Shown piece by piece: positions 27,434 to 34,492 of a DNA stretch of 45,817 nucleotides. The translations under genes and the position numbers were made by a program. Under the pieces are notes generated by a model, which saw only the letters and a program-made list of their open reading frames with translations, was not told the DNA's origin and made no database searches. How positions within the stretch are numbered: the stretch's first letter is position 1; each line of letters opens with the position of its first letter. Origin of the DNA: Saprospiraceae bacterium (lineage in GTDB: Bacteria > Bacteroidota > Bacteroidia > Chitinophagales > Saprospiraceae). Location: positions 1 to 45,817 of the forward strand of contig JAHDBJ010000037.1 in assembly GCA_020630435.1 (NCBI GenBank). Direction: 5' to 3'.

Positions 27434-28504
27434 ATGAAAAAGCATAACTTTTATGCAGGTCCCGCTATATTACCTGCCCCTGTTTTAGAGCAAGCTGCGG
27501 CTGCAGTTGTTGACTTTGAAGGAATGGGCTTATCGTTATTAGAAATCTCTCACCGAAGCAAAGAGTTTACCGCTGTAATGGAAGAGGCGATACAATTGCC
27601 TAAAGATTTACTTGGATTAGGAGATGATTTTGAGGTCATGTATTTGACAGGAGGAGCAAGTTCACAGTTTTATATGGCTGCAATGAATTTACTCAATGAT
27701 GTTGAAACGGCTTCCTATGTGGATACGGGAGCATGGTCAACTAAAGCCATAAAGGAAGCACAGCATTTTGGTAATATTGAGGTCATAGCGACGTCTAAAG
27801 ATAAAAATTACGCTTATATCCCTAAAGGCTACCATATTCCTGGAAATTCAACTTTTTTACACCTTACAAGTAATAATACCATATTCGGAACAGAGTACCA
27901 CGAATTACCAGAAACGGACGTGCCAATTATTTGTGATATGTCTTCGGACATATTTAGTAGACCAATTGATGTGGCTCGATATGGAATGATCTATGCAGGC
28001 GCCCAAAAGAACTTAGGACCAGCAGGAACAACTTTAGCAATTGTTAGAAAAGATTTATTGGGAAGGGTAGAAAGAACAATTCCAACCATGTTGAATTATC
28101 AAACACATATTGCTAAAAATTCTTCTTTCAATACGCCACCAGTCTATCCAATATATGTATGTTTATTGACACTGCGTTGGTTAAAGGAACAAGGCGGACT
28201 AGCCGTAGTAGAAGAGAAAAATCAAGCTAAAGCAGCTTTACTATACAATGAGATTGACGAAAATCCATTATTTGAAGGAACAGCAGCAGCAGAAGATCGT
28301 TCATTGATGAATGTAACTTTTGTATTGAAAGATGAGACTTTATCGGATGCCTTTTTAGCAGCAGCTACAGCAGCGAATTGTGTGGGTATAAAAGGACACC
28401 GATCGGTAGGCGGATTCCGAGCATCTATCTACAATGCGATGCCGCAATCCAGCGTTCAGGTACTAGTAGATGTGATGAAAGATTTTGCACAGAAAAACGG
28501 ATAA
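27434..28504 (+). CDS. serC: Phosphoserine aminotransferase
   Basis: PLP enzyme of serine biosynthesis (3-phosphohydroxypyruvate plus glutamate to phosphoserine), also used in pyridoxine synthesis. 356 residues, normal length. Opening HNFYAGPAILP, phosphate-binding GGASSQF at 73-79, Asp of CDMSSDIFSRP at 168, and Schiff-base Lys K192 in YAGAQKNLGPAGTT. GHRSVGGFRASIYNAMP near the C-terminus completes the family pattern. ATG 27434. The usual neighbour serA is not here; a phosphatase gene follows after a hairpin. Confidence 0.96.
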   Translation: MKKHNFYAGPAILPAPVLEQAAAAVVDFEGMGLSLLEISHRSKEFTAVMEEAIQLPKDLLGLGDDFEVMYLTGGASSQFYMAAMNLLNDVETASYVDTGAWSTKAIKEAQHFGNIEVIATSKDKNYAYIPKGYHIPGNSTFLHLTSNNTIFGTEYHELPETDVPIICDMSSDIFSRPIDVARYGMIYAGAQKNLGPAGTTLAIVRKDLLGRVERTIPTMLNYQTHIAKNSSFNTPPVYPIYVCLLTLRWLKEQGGLAVVEEKNQAKAALLYNEIDENPLFEGTAAAEDRSLMNVTFVLKDETLSDAFLAAATAANCVGIKGHRSVGGFRASIYNAMPQSSVQVLVDVMKDFAQKNG

Positions 28505-28512
28505 TCGAAAAT

Positions 28513-28544
28513 AATTTCCGCCATTTTTTAAAATGGCGGAAATT
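28513..28544 (+). other. Perfect 15-bp hairpin between serC and the phosphatase gene
   Basis: AATTTCCGCCATTTT pairs perfectly with AAAATGGCGGAAATT around a TT loop, 8 bp after the serC stop and 14 bp before the next ATG. It is followed by A, not T, so it is not a standard terminator; it may stabilise the serC mRNA end or control translation of the phosphatase. Confidence 0.75.
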
Positions 28545-28558
28545 AAAAAACATAACAA

Positions 28559-29011
28559 ATGAGAGTATTAATGGTTTGTTTAGGAAATATCTGTCGTTCG
28601 CCATTGGCAGAGGGCATTCTGAAAGCAAAAATTAAAAAGGCTGGACTAGATTGGTCTGTCGATTCTGCAGGAACGGGAGGATGGCACGTTGGTGAATTGC
28701 CCGATAGTCGTTCAATTGCCATCGCAAAGACTAAAGGTATTGATTTGACAGACCAAAGAGCAAGACAATTTGAAGCAGAAGATTTAGATGATTTTGATCT
28801 CATCTTTGCGATGGACAGCTCTAATTATACCAATATTATGCGTTTTGCAAAAACAGAAACCCAAAAACAGAAAGTCCAAATGATTATGAACATGGTACAA
28901 CCTGGATATAATCAAAGTGTACCTGATCCTTATTATGATAATGATGGTTTTGCGCTAGTTTATGAAATGCTTGATAAAGCCTGCGATAAGATCATAGAAG
29001 AATATGCCTAG
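28559..29011 (+). CDS. Low-molecular-weight protein-tyrosine phosphatase
   Basis: 150 residues, cytoplasmic. The P-loop signature C(x)5R(S/T) is VCLGNICRSPLAEG near the N-terminus (C7, R13), and the general-acid Asp lies in the C-terminal DPYYDNDGF. These enzymes dephosphorylate phosphotyrosine proteins or small aryl phosphates. ATG 28559. It is convergent with the SGNH-like gene and the two stop codons overlap by 4 bp, with no terminator between them. Confidence 0.93.
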   Translation: MRVLMVCLGNICRSPLAEGILKAKIKKAGLDWSVDSAGTGGWHVGELPDSRSIAIAKTKGIDLTDQRARQFEAEDLDDFDLIFAMDSSNYTNIMRFAKTETQKQKVQMIMNMVQPGYNQSVPDPYYDNDGFALVYEMLDKACDKIIEEYA

Positions 29012-30168
29012 TATACTAACTTCTGGTATGCTTGAATACCGTCAACTGTCAATTGTAAAATATAGATGCCTTTTTGTTCGACGGTTATACTAAAAGATGT
29101 CCGATTTTGAACGGTATTCGTGTTAATAATTTTTCCCGATAAATCGTAAAGGTTATAGTTTGAAATGGTAACAGAACGTTCATTTTTAATCTGAAAATTA
29201 CCATTAGCAGAAGGGTTCGGAAAGATGTTTAGACCAAGCTCTTGGATACTCTTTGTGCTAGATACAGTTGAACAGCTAGAATCCAAGTTATAATAATTAC
29301 AAACCGTTTTCCATGCAATTTCTTGGAGTTTATTCGCTATATCTTCAGGAATAGGTCCAAACGCACCACCCCACCAATTATACAATTGATTGGTCAATCC
29401 TGAAGGACTTTGTTCATACAACGTCGCATAAAAAGTGCAGGCTACAAGATACCGAACAATATCATTGCCATGAATCCTGTCTTCAAAAACGTCTCGAATC
29501 CTTGAAATTCCATTAAGATTTCCAGCCTCTATTTCATCATACAAACGAGCCAATGCTTGCCCTGCGGGTATTAACTTAGCGGGATGCGTAGGTTGATGCC
29601 TTACATTTAGGGTATCGACAAAACTTTCCCATAACGGTAAATCATCAGAGAGTCGCTGACGCCAAGGGTTGCTATCTACATCATCATCACAGCCTGTAGG
29701 AGTACCACTATCCAAACAATGCCACAGCTCATAAATATATACTTGAATATCAGGCCGGTATTGTGTAGCATACAAGTAGAAACTGTCAACGTATTGGTGG
29801 GTTTTAGTACTAGACCATTCATGCCAATAACGAGGAACACCTTCCGTTAAAATTAACTTGTCATATTGTCCACTGGCTAAACCATTTACAGGATCAAAGT
29901 AAGCATAAATATTAGCATCTGGAAAGTTATCGAAATCCCCTCTTTCCCTTGCTTGCCACTGCCATCTCAAAGGAGAACCAAGAATTTGTTGATAGCCGAA
30001 ATCGAAACTTTTATTATCGGCATCATTAGCTAAACCTTGTACCATTTCACCAATGTAATCAGAAAGACTATGCCCTACAATAAAGGTATTCGTATCATCA
30101 TTTTGAGCAAAAGTAGTAGTATTGAATAGTAAGAAAATGGGAAGTAATAAAATTGTTGTTTTTAACAT
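29008..30168 (-). CDS. T9SS-secreted SGNH-like hydrolase
   Basis: 386 residues. Signal peptide ends in TFAQ. The catalytic part (about 22-310) has GHSLSDYIGEM near its start, an SGNH block I variant with G-H-S in place of G-D-S, and DRIHGNDIVRYLVACTFYA near its end, fitting the Asp-x-x-His block V. This resembles the DUF4886-type esterase-like group. The last ~75 residues are a T9SS type A sorting domain (NIFPNPSANGNF; KGIYILQL). Start: ATG 30168; the frame is open further upstream but those residues are not signal-like and run into the divergent MarR promoter. An extracellular or surface esterase is plausible; substrate unknown. Divergent from marR. Confidence 0.8.
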   Translation of the reverse strand: MLKTTILLLPIFLLFNTTTFAQNDDTNTFIVGHSLSDYIGEMVQGLANDADNKSFDFGYQQILGSPLRWQWQARERGDFDNFPDANIYAYFDPVNGLASGQYDKLILTEGVPRYWHEWSSTKTHQYVDSFYLYATQYRPDIQVYIYELWHCLDSGTPTGCDDDVDSNPWRQRLSDDLPLWESFVDTLNVRHQPTHPAKLIPAGQALARLYDEIEAGNLNGISRIRDVFEDRIHGNDIVRYLVACTFYATLYEQSPSGLTNQLYNWWGGAFGPIPEDIANKLQEIAWKTVCNYYNLDSSCSTVSSTKSIQELGLNIFPNPSANGNFQIKNERSVTISNYNLYDLSGKIINTNTVQNRTSFSITVEQKGIYILQLTVDGIQAYQKLVY

Positions 30169-30296
30169 GGTAGAAATTTTAGGGTATTTGTGAAGTATGT
30201 ATTTATCCCCTGAACATATGATTCCGTTACTATTTTTATAAAAAAAATTAAAAAATAGTTGTCCCTTGATTCTATCAATTATTTGATTTATATTTA

Positions 30297-30324
30297 TTGT
30301 TGTAAACAAATGTCGTTTAAAACG
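30297..30324 (+). promoter_or_regulatory. Two palindromes in the marR promoter region
   Basis: TTGTTgtaAACAA (30297-30309) and CGTTTaAAACG (30314-30324) are perfect short inverted repeats just before the MarR ATG at 30331. MarR proteins usually bind such dyads in their own promoters, so these are candidate autoregulatory operators, possibly also controlling the divergent secreted hydrolase. Confidence 0.45.
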
Positions 30325-30330
30325 TGTTTA

Positions 30331-30762
30331 ATGAAAGACTATCATAATGAATATGAGCGAATGTATTTCAAGCTGGTAAAAACGGGTTCGCTAATTGAAC
30401 AAAGCGTCAAAAAAGCTCTAAAACCATTTGATTTAACACATGCCCAATTAAATGTATTATCTCTTTTATTTGATAATCATCCAAAGCCTGTTGCACCCAA
30501 TGAAATTAAAGGGCAATTGATTGTGAGTAGTCCAGATATTACTCGATTGATAGATCGTTTATACAAAAAAGGATGGGTCAATAGAGCTGTTTGTAAAGAA
30601 AATAGAAGAAAGATAGATATTACGATTACAAAAAACGGAAAGGCGGTTTATGAAAAAGCACATCAAGCTGCTAAGGAAGAAGTCAATGATTTTTTTGAAA
30701 AAGATTTAAGTGTAGAGGAAGCTAGAACGATGTATACTATTTTAAAAAAAATGAATTTATAA
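30331..30762 (+). CDS. MarR family transcriptional regulator
   Basis: 143 residues with a winged helix-turn-helix: an N-terminal dimerisation helix (YERMYFKLVKTGSLIEQ), the recognition region (APNEIKGQLIVSSPDITRLIDRLYKKGWVNR) split by a wing, and CKENRRKIDITITKNG, which is the wing loop typical of MarR. Start: ATG at 30331, because it follows the two candidate operator palindromes; the ATG at 30310 would add seven residues. It is 19 bp from the pirin gene, implying an operon in which it controls its own expression and pirin. The ligand is unknown; Cys residue 90 could allow redox sensing, a guess. Confidence 0.9.
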   Translation: MKDYHNEYERMYFKLVKTGSLIEQSVKKALKPFDLTHAQLNVLSLLFDNHPKPVAPNEIKGQLIVSSPDITRLIDRLYKKGWVNRAVCKENRRKIDITITKNGKAVYEKAHQAAKEEVNDFFEKDLSVEEARTMYTILKKMNL

Positions 30763-30781
30763 ACAATTATAAAAAGGAGTT

Positions 30782-31747
30782 ATGATGAGAAGGAAATTTA
30801 TAAAAGGATCTGCGATATTAGGAATGGGCGTAGTTGGTTCTTCAATGTTGGTTTCCAAATCAGGGATGTACCATGATAAAACCAAGCGCAAAGTACGTCA
30901 AATTTTGACCGCTAAAGGTGTAGCTGTAGGGACATTGCCTGTAATGCGTGCCTTTGCAGGTAACCATAAGGATTATGTTTCTCCATATGTATTATTTGAT
31001 GAATTTGGTCCTGTCAATATTGAAGCAGGTTCTGATCCATTACGAGTTGATGCGCATCCTCATGCAGGTGTTACGCCTACGACTTATTTCCTAGCAGGAA
31101 CGGGACATCATAGGGATAGTTTAGACTATGATTTTCAAATAGGAAAAGGCGATTTTATGATGTTTAACTCTGGAAAAGGGGCTATTCACATGGAAGAATC
31201 AGGGCAAAAGATTTATGAAGAGGGGGGAGTATATCATGGTTTTCAAATATGGTTGAATATGCCTTCAAAATATAAATTTGCCGATCCAACAACAACTGTT
31301 AATCGGGAAGCAGATATGGCTCAAGTCAAAGGAAAAGGCTATTCTATACAAGTTGTACTAGGTGCATTAGATGATCAGAAGTCTAGTATAGAAACACTCT
31401 CCCCAGCATTTTATTATCATGTAAAAATGGACGAAGATGCTCGACTAGATATACCGACAGAGCCAGATCATAATGCCTTTATTTATCTTATCAAAGGAAA
31501 ATTAGAACTTGAAGGTGCTAAGGCATTGACGGATAATCAATTGGTCTTATACGAAAGAGGAGATACCTTGATCAATCTGTATGCTGAAAAGGCTTCAGAG
31601 TTTTTGGTGTTAGGTGGTACACCGCTTAACGAACCTGTATTTTCTTATGGACCTTTTGTGATGAATAATGAAGAACAAATACGCTTGTGTATCAACAATT
31701 ATCATAAAGGCTTAATGGGCAATCCAGACCTTGTGAATGCACATTAG
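30782..31747 (+). CDS. Pirin family protein with twin-arginine signal
   Basis: 321 residues of bicupin fold. The N-terminus MMRRKFIKGSAILGMG has an RRxFIK twin-arginine motif and a hydrophobic stretch, so export by Tat after cofactor loading is likely. The pirin metal site is complete: H92 and H94 in DAHPHAG, H136 and E138 in AIHMEES, with the same spacing as in human pirin. Bacterial pirins include quercetinases and metabolic regulators; this one is probably a metal-dependent dioxygenase or oxidative-stress protein outside the cytoplasm. Cotranscribed with MarR 19 bp upstream. ATG 30782 or 30785. Confidence 0.88.
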   Translation: MMRRKFIKGSAILGMGVVGSSMLVSKSGMYHDKTKRKVRQILTAKGVAVGTLPVMRAFAGNHKDYVSPYVLFDEFGPVNIEAGSDPLRVDAHPHAGVTPTTYFLAGTGHHRDSLDYDFQIGKGDFMMFNSGKGAIHMEESGQKIYEEGGVYHGFQIWLNMPSKYKFADPTTTVNREADMAQVKGKGYSIQVVLGALDDQKSSIETLSPAFYYHVKMDEDARLDIPTEPDHNAFIYLIKGKLELEGAKALTDNQLVLYERGDTLINLYAEKASEFLVLGGTPLNEPVFSYGPFVMNNEEQIRLCINNYHKGLMGNPDLVNAH

Positions 31748-31757
31748 TGCTTCTTGA

Positions 31758-31796
31758 AATATGCTGTATTTTTTAAAATATGGCATATTTTTTTTA
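31758..31796 (+). terminator. Terminator of the marR-pirin operon
   Basis: AAATATGC and GCATATTT pair around a 17-nt loop and are followed by a T run. The hairpin lies upstream of the DUF6438 start at 31817, which argues against an earlier start for that gene. Confidence 0.75.
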
Positions 31797-31816
31797 AAAT
31801 TTTATATCTTGTTCGT

Positions 31817-32404
31817 ATGAACAAAATGTTTAAATTATCTTTTTTAGTGTTACTCGGAATTTATACCTTTTCGTGCACGCCTAAAGTAGGAACGAAAATC
31901 ACACAAGAAAGACCGCCTGTCAAAGCTCCTGAGATAGAAGTATATAAATCGGAAAATAAAGATACGCTCGCCACAGTAGAAACAAAAAAAGACCTAGAAG
32001 TCGCTCCAATCCCTGTTAAGCCATACCTAGCAATTAATTTCCAAAAAACGGCTTGTTATGGAAAATGTCCAGTTTTTGAATTGAAAGCCTATTCAGATGG
32101 TCGGCTAGAATATGCAGGTAAACAGTATGTAAAACGTTTAGGTGCTTTTCAAGCTTATATCGATAAATTAAAGGTACTGGAATTACAAGAAAAGGCTTTA
32201 GAATATGACTTTTTTCAACTTCAAGAATACTATCCCAAATCAGGTAAAACAGTAGTAGAAGTACCCAGTACCATTACTTATGTGAAGTATAATAACCTAG
32301 AAAAACGGGTGTTGAATAAACATAATGCTCCAAAGAAATTGTTACAATTTGAAAAATACTTGGATACTTGGTTAGAAAGTATTAATTGGGCAAGAGTCCA
32401 ATAA
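31817..32404 (+). CDS. DUF6438 domain lipoprotein
   Basis: 195 residues. The start ATG 31817 gives a lipoprotein signal ending LGIYTFSC with Cys about residue 20. A Pro/Lys-rich linker is followed by a DUF6438 domain from about residue 75 (INFQKTACYGKCPVFELKAY, then a tyrosine-rich YAGKQYV), a family of small Bacteroidota surface or periplasmic proteins of unknown role. The conserved Cys pair CYGKC is present. Stand-alone gene with a terminator upstream. Confidence 0.85.
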   Translation: MNKMFKLSFLVLLGIYTFSCTPKVGTKITQERPPVKAPEIEVYKSENKDTLATVETKKDLEVAPIPVKPYLAINFQKTACYGKCPVFELKAYSDGRLEYAGKQYVKRLGAFQAYIDKLKVLELQEKALEYDFFQLQEYYPKSGKTVVEVPSTITYVKYNNLEKRVLNKHNAPKKLLQFEKYLDTWLESINWARVQ

Positions 32405-32443
32405 GTATCTAAAAGTTAATTTTAAATATATTCTTAAAATAAA

Positions 32444-32603
32444 TACACTGTAAACTAAATTTCTTAAACTTTTGACCATGCTTTTTTCTCCAACTTGTCG
32501 TTGTGTACTCGCCTTGATAGCTAAGGCTATCAGGCTGTGTCACGCCTCAATTTGAATAAAAATTCATTGTTCAAAAATATCAATTAACTTAATTTACAGT
32601 GTA
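32444..32603. mobile_element. MITE-like element, 160 bp, non-coding
   Basis: Perfect 11-bp terminal inverted repeats TACACTGTAAA ... TTTACAGTGTA, flanked on both sides by TAAA, a possible 4-bp target duplication. The interior is a long imperfect palindrome around GATAGCtaagGCTATC and is visibly more GC-rich than its surroundings. No gene is present. Such features fit a miniature inverted-repeat transposable element mobilised in trans; no relative with the same termini was found elsewhere in this window. Confidence 0.65.
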
Positions 32604-32640
32604 TAAAACTAACTATAAAATTTTAAAATAAAAAAATAGA

Positions 32641-32715
32641 ATGCAAGCAATCATATTAGAAAAAACGGGAGGAGTCGAAAACTTCCATATAAAAGAGAAT
32701 GGGAAAAATCTTTGA
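32641..32715 (+). pseudogene. Truncated start of a medium-chain dehydrogenase/quinone reductase
   Basis: The 24-codon frame starts MQAIILEKTGGVENF and stops at TGA 32713. This is the usual opening of zinc-type alcohol dehydrogenase/quinone oxidoreductases, whose body is missing. The last 17 bp overlap the start of the following luciferase-type gene (32699), apparently the result of a deletion. It may still act as a leader for the genes behind it. Confidence 0.65.
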
Positions 32716-33679
32716 AGCAATAAATAGGGGGTATAATAGCATATTTAAACCTAATCAATTAAGTATTGGTCTAGTAATACCCATTGAAAATTATGCTCAA
32801 AATCCTGTCCCTGCCATGCAAGCTCATCTAGAGCGAGTGCAATTAGCAGAAGTGCTAGGATTTAAAGCAATCTGGGTTAGAGACGTTCCTCTAAATGTGC
32901 CTGCATTTGGTGATGCTGGACAAACCTTTGATCCGTTTACATACTTAGGTTTTTTAGCAGGGCAAACCAAAGAAATCGCATTATGTATAGGTAGTATTGC
33001 TTTGCCCTTACGTCATCCCGTTCATGTAGCAAAATCAGCAGCAACGATAGAGCAACTATCGGGAGGTAGATTAATACTAGGGGTCGCTTCGGGGGATCGT
33101 CCGTCAGAATTTCCTATGATGGGCATTGATTTTGAAAATCGGGGTGCAATTTTTCGAGATGCCTTTCATTATATTCGTAATGCACAAAAAGCTTTTCCTG
33201 TTTATAAGTCGGACTATTTTGGAGAATTAAACGGACAAAGTGATATTTTACCAAAATCCAAAGGGCATAAAATTCCAATATTATTGACAGGACATAGTCG
33301 TCAATCCATAGAATGGATTGCAGTTCATGCTGATGGATGGATGTATTACCCTAGAAACCTATATATGCAGCAACATAATATTCAGGAATGGCGTGGATTG
33401 ATACCTGAAATACAAGAATTTGATAAACCATTTATGCAGCCTTTATATATTGATTTACATCAAAATGATGACTTCGTGCCACAAGGAATTCATTTAGGAT
33501 TTCGAATAGGGATAAATCATTTAATTAAATATTTTGAATATTTAAAAGATATTGGCGTTAATCATGTTGCTTTAAATTTACGTTTTAATACAGCAAAAAT
33601 AGAACAGACCCTAGAGCGATTAGCCAAACAACTCTTACCTCATTTTCATAATCAAAAAGAAAAAATACAAAATGACTAA
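32699..33679 (+). CDS. Luciferase-type (LLM) flavin-dependent oxidoreductase, BA3436-like
   Basis: 326 residues, cytoplasmic TIM barrel of the bacterial-luciferase superfamily, using reduced FMN/F420-type flavin. Family hallmarks: LGFKAIWVRDVPLNVPAFGD, PLRHPVHVAKSAATIEQLSG and RLILGVASGDRPSEFP, which fit the TIGR03571 (BA3436) subfamily. Substrate unknown. Start ATG 32699 is inside the truncated dehydrogenase frame. The SDR gene downstream overlaps its last 8 bp, so the two are one operon. The remnants suggest an original operon of dehydrogenase, LLM and SDR. Confidence 0.9.
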   Translation: MGKIFEAINRGYNSIFKPNQLSIGLVIPIENYAQNPVPAMQAHLERVQLAEVLGFKAIWVRDVPLNVPAFGDAGQTFDPFTYLGFLAGQTKEIALCIGSIALPLRHPVHVAKSAATIEQLSGGRLILGVASGDRPSEFPMMGIDFENRGAIFRDAFHYIRNAQKAFPVYKSDYFGELNGQSDILPKSKGHKIPILLTGHSRQSIEWIAVHADGWMYYPRNLYMQQHNIQEWRGLIPEIQEFDKPFMQPLYIDLHQNDDFVPQGIHLGFRIGINHLIKYFEYLKDIGVNHVALNLRFNTAKIEQTLERLAKQLLPHFHNQKEKIQND

Positions 33680-34487
33680 AACAATTTTAATAACGGGGAG
33701 TACAGATGGCATTGGTAAGTTAGCGGCAACCAAACTCGCAAAAGAGGGTCATGCAATTTATATTCATGGTAGAAATGAGGAAAAATTAGTAAAGGTAATT
33801 GCTGAAATAAAAGTTTTATCTAATAACGAGAATATAAATGGCTTTGTAGCTGATTTTTCTGATCTCGATGCGGTAGAGAAAATGTCAAGTCAAGTTAAGG
33901 AACAACTACCTAAAATAGATGTACTCATCAATAATGCAGGAGTTTTTAAAAGTGCCGTTCATCAAACTAAAGCTGGTTTTGATATTCGTTTTGTTGTTAA
34001 TTATTTTGCGCCTTATTTATTAGTGCAGCGACTGTTGCCCTTGCTAGAAAAAGGAGAGGCAACTCGAATAATTAATCTGAGTTCTGCAGCACAAGCTCCT
34101 ATATCTTATAAGGCACTTTCAGGCGAAGAACAAATTGGAGTTCAAGCGTCCTATGCCCAAAGTAAGTTAGCATTGACAATGTGGAGTTTTCATCTAGCAG
34201 AAAAATTAAAAAATATAATGGTCATTGCCGTAAATCCTGGTTCACTTTTAAACACCAATATGGTGAAAGAAGCTTATGGTCGATTTTGGTCTTCTGCGGA
34301 TAAAGGAGGGAATATATTGTATGATTTAGCTGTTTCAGAGGAATACAATGGTGTCACAGGAAAATATTTTGATAATGATAAAGGAAACGAAAAAGGTACT
34401 TTTGGAGAAGCCCACCCTGATGCTTATAACCCATCGCTGATTCATAAACTCATAAATCATACGAATACAATTTTGAATTTAAAGTAA
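33672..34487 (+). CDS. Short-chain dehydrogenase/reductase
   Basis: 271 residues. Rossmann motif TGSTDGIG (9-16 region), NNAG at 87-90, catalytic Ser of NLSSAAQ near 138 and YAQSK (Y161, K165) identify a classical SDR using NAD(P)H. The RNEEKL stretch after beta2 suggests NADP preference through its Arg residues. Translationally overlaps the LLM oxidoreductase by 8 bp, implying they act in the same pathway, probably reduction or detoxification of a small carbonyl compound (inference). Ends 5 bp before the convergent DUF5686 gene with no terminator between. Confidence 0.9.
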   Translation: MTKTILITGSTDGIGKLAATKLAKEGHAIYIHGRNEEKLVKVIAEIKVLSNNENINGFVADFSDLDAVEKMSSQVKEQLPKIDVLINNAGVFKSAVHQTKAGFDIRFVVNYFAPYLLVQRLLPLLEKGEATRIINLSSAAQAPISYKALSGEEQIGVQASYAQSKLALTMWSFHLAEKLKNIMVIAVNPGSLLNTNMVKEAYGRFWSSADKGGNILYDLAVSEEYNGVTGKYFDNDKGNEKGTFGEAHPDAYNPSLIHKLINHTNTILNLK

Positions 34488-34492
34488 CGTCT

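Noticed and set aside
31754-31816. Longer start for the DUF6438 lipoprotein
   Set aside because: It would begin inside the upstream terminator hairpin and place charged residues ahead of the lipoprotein signal.
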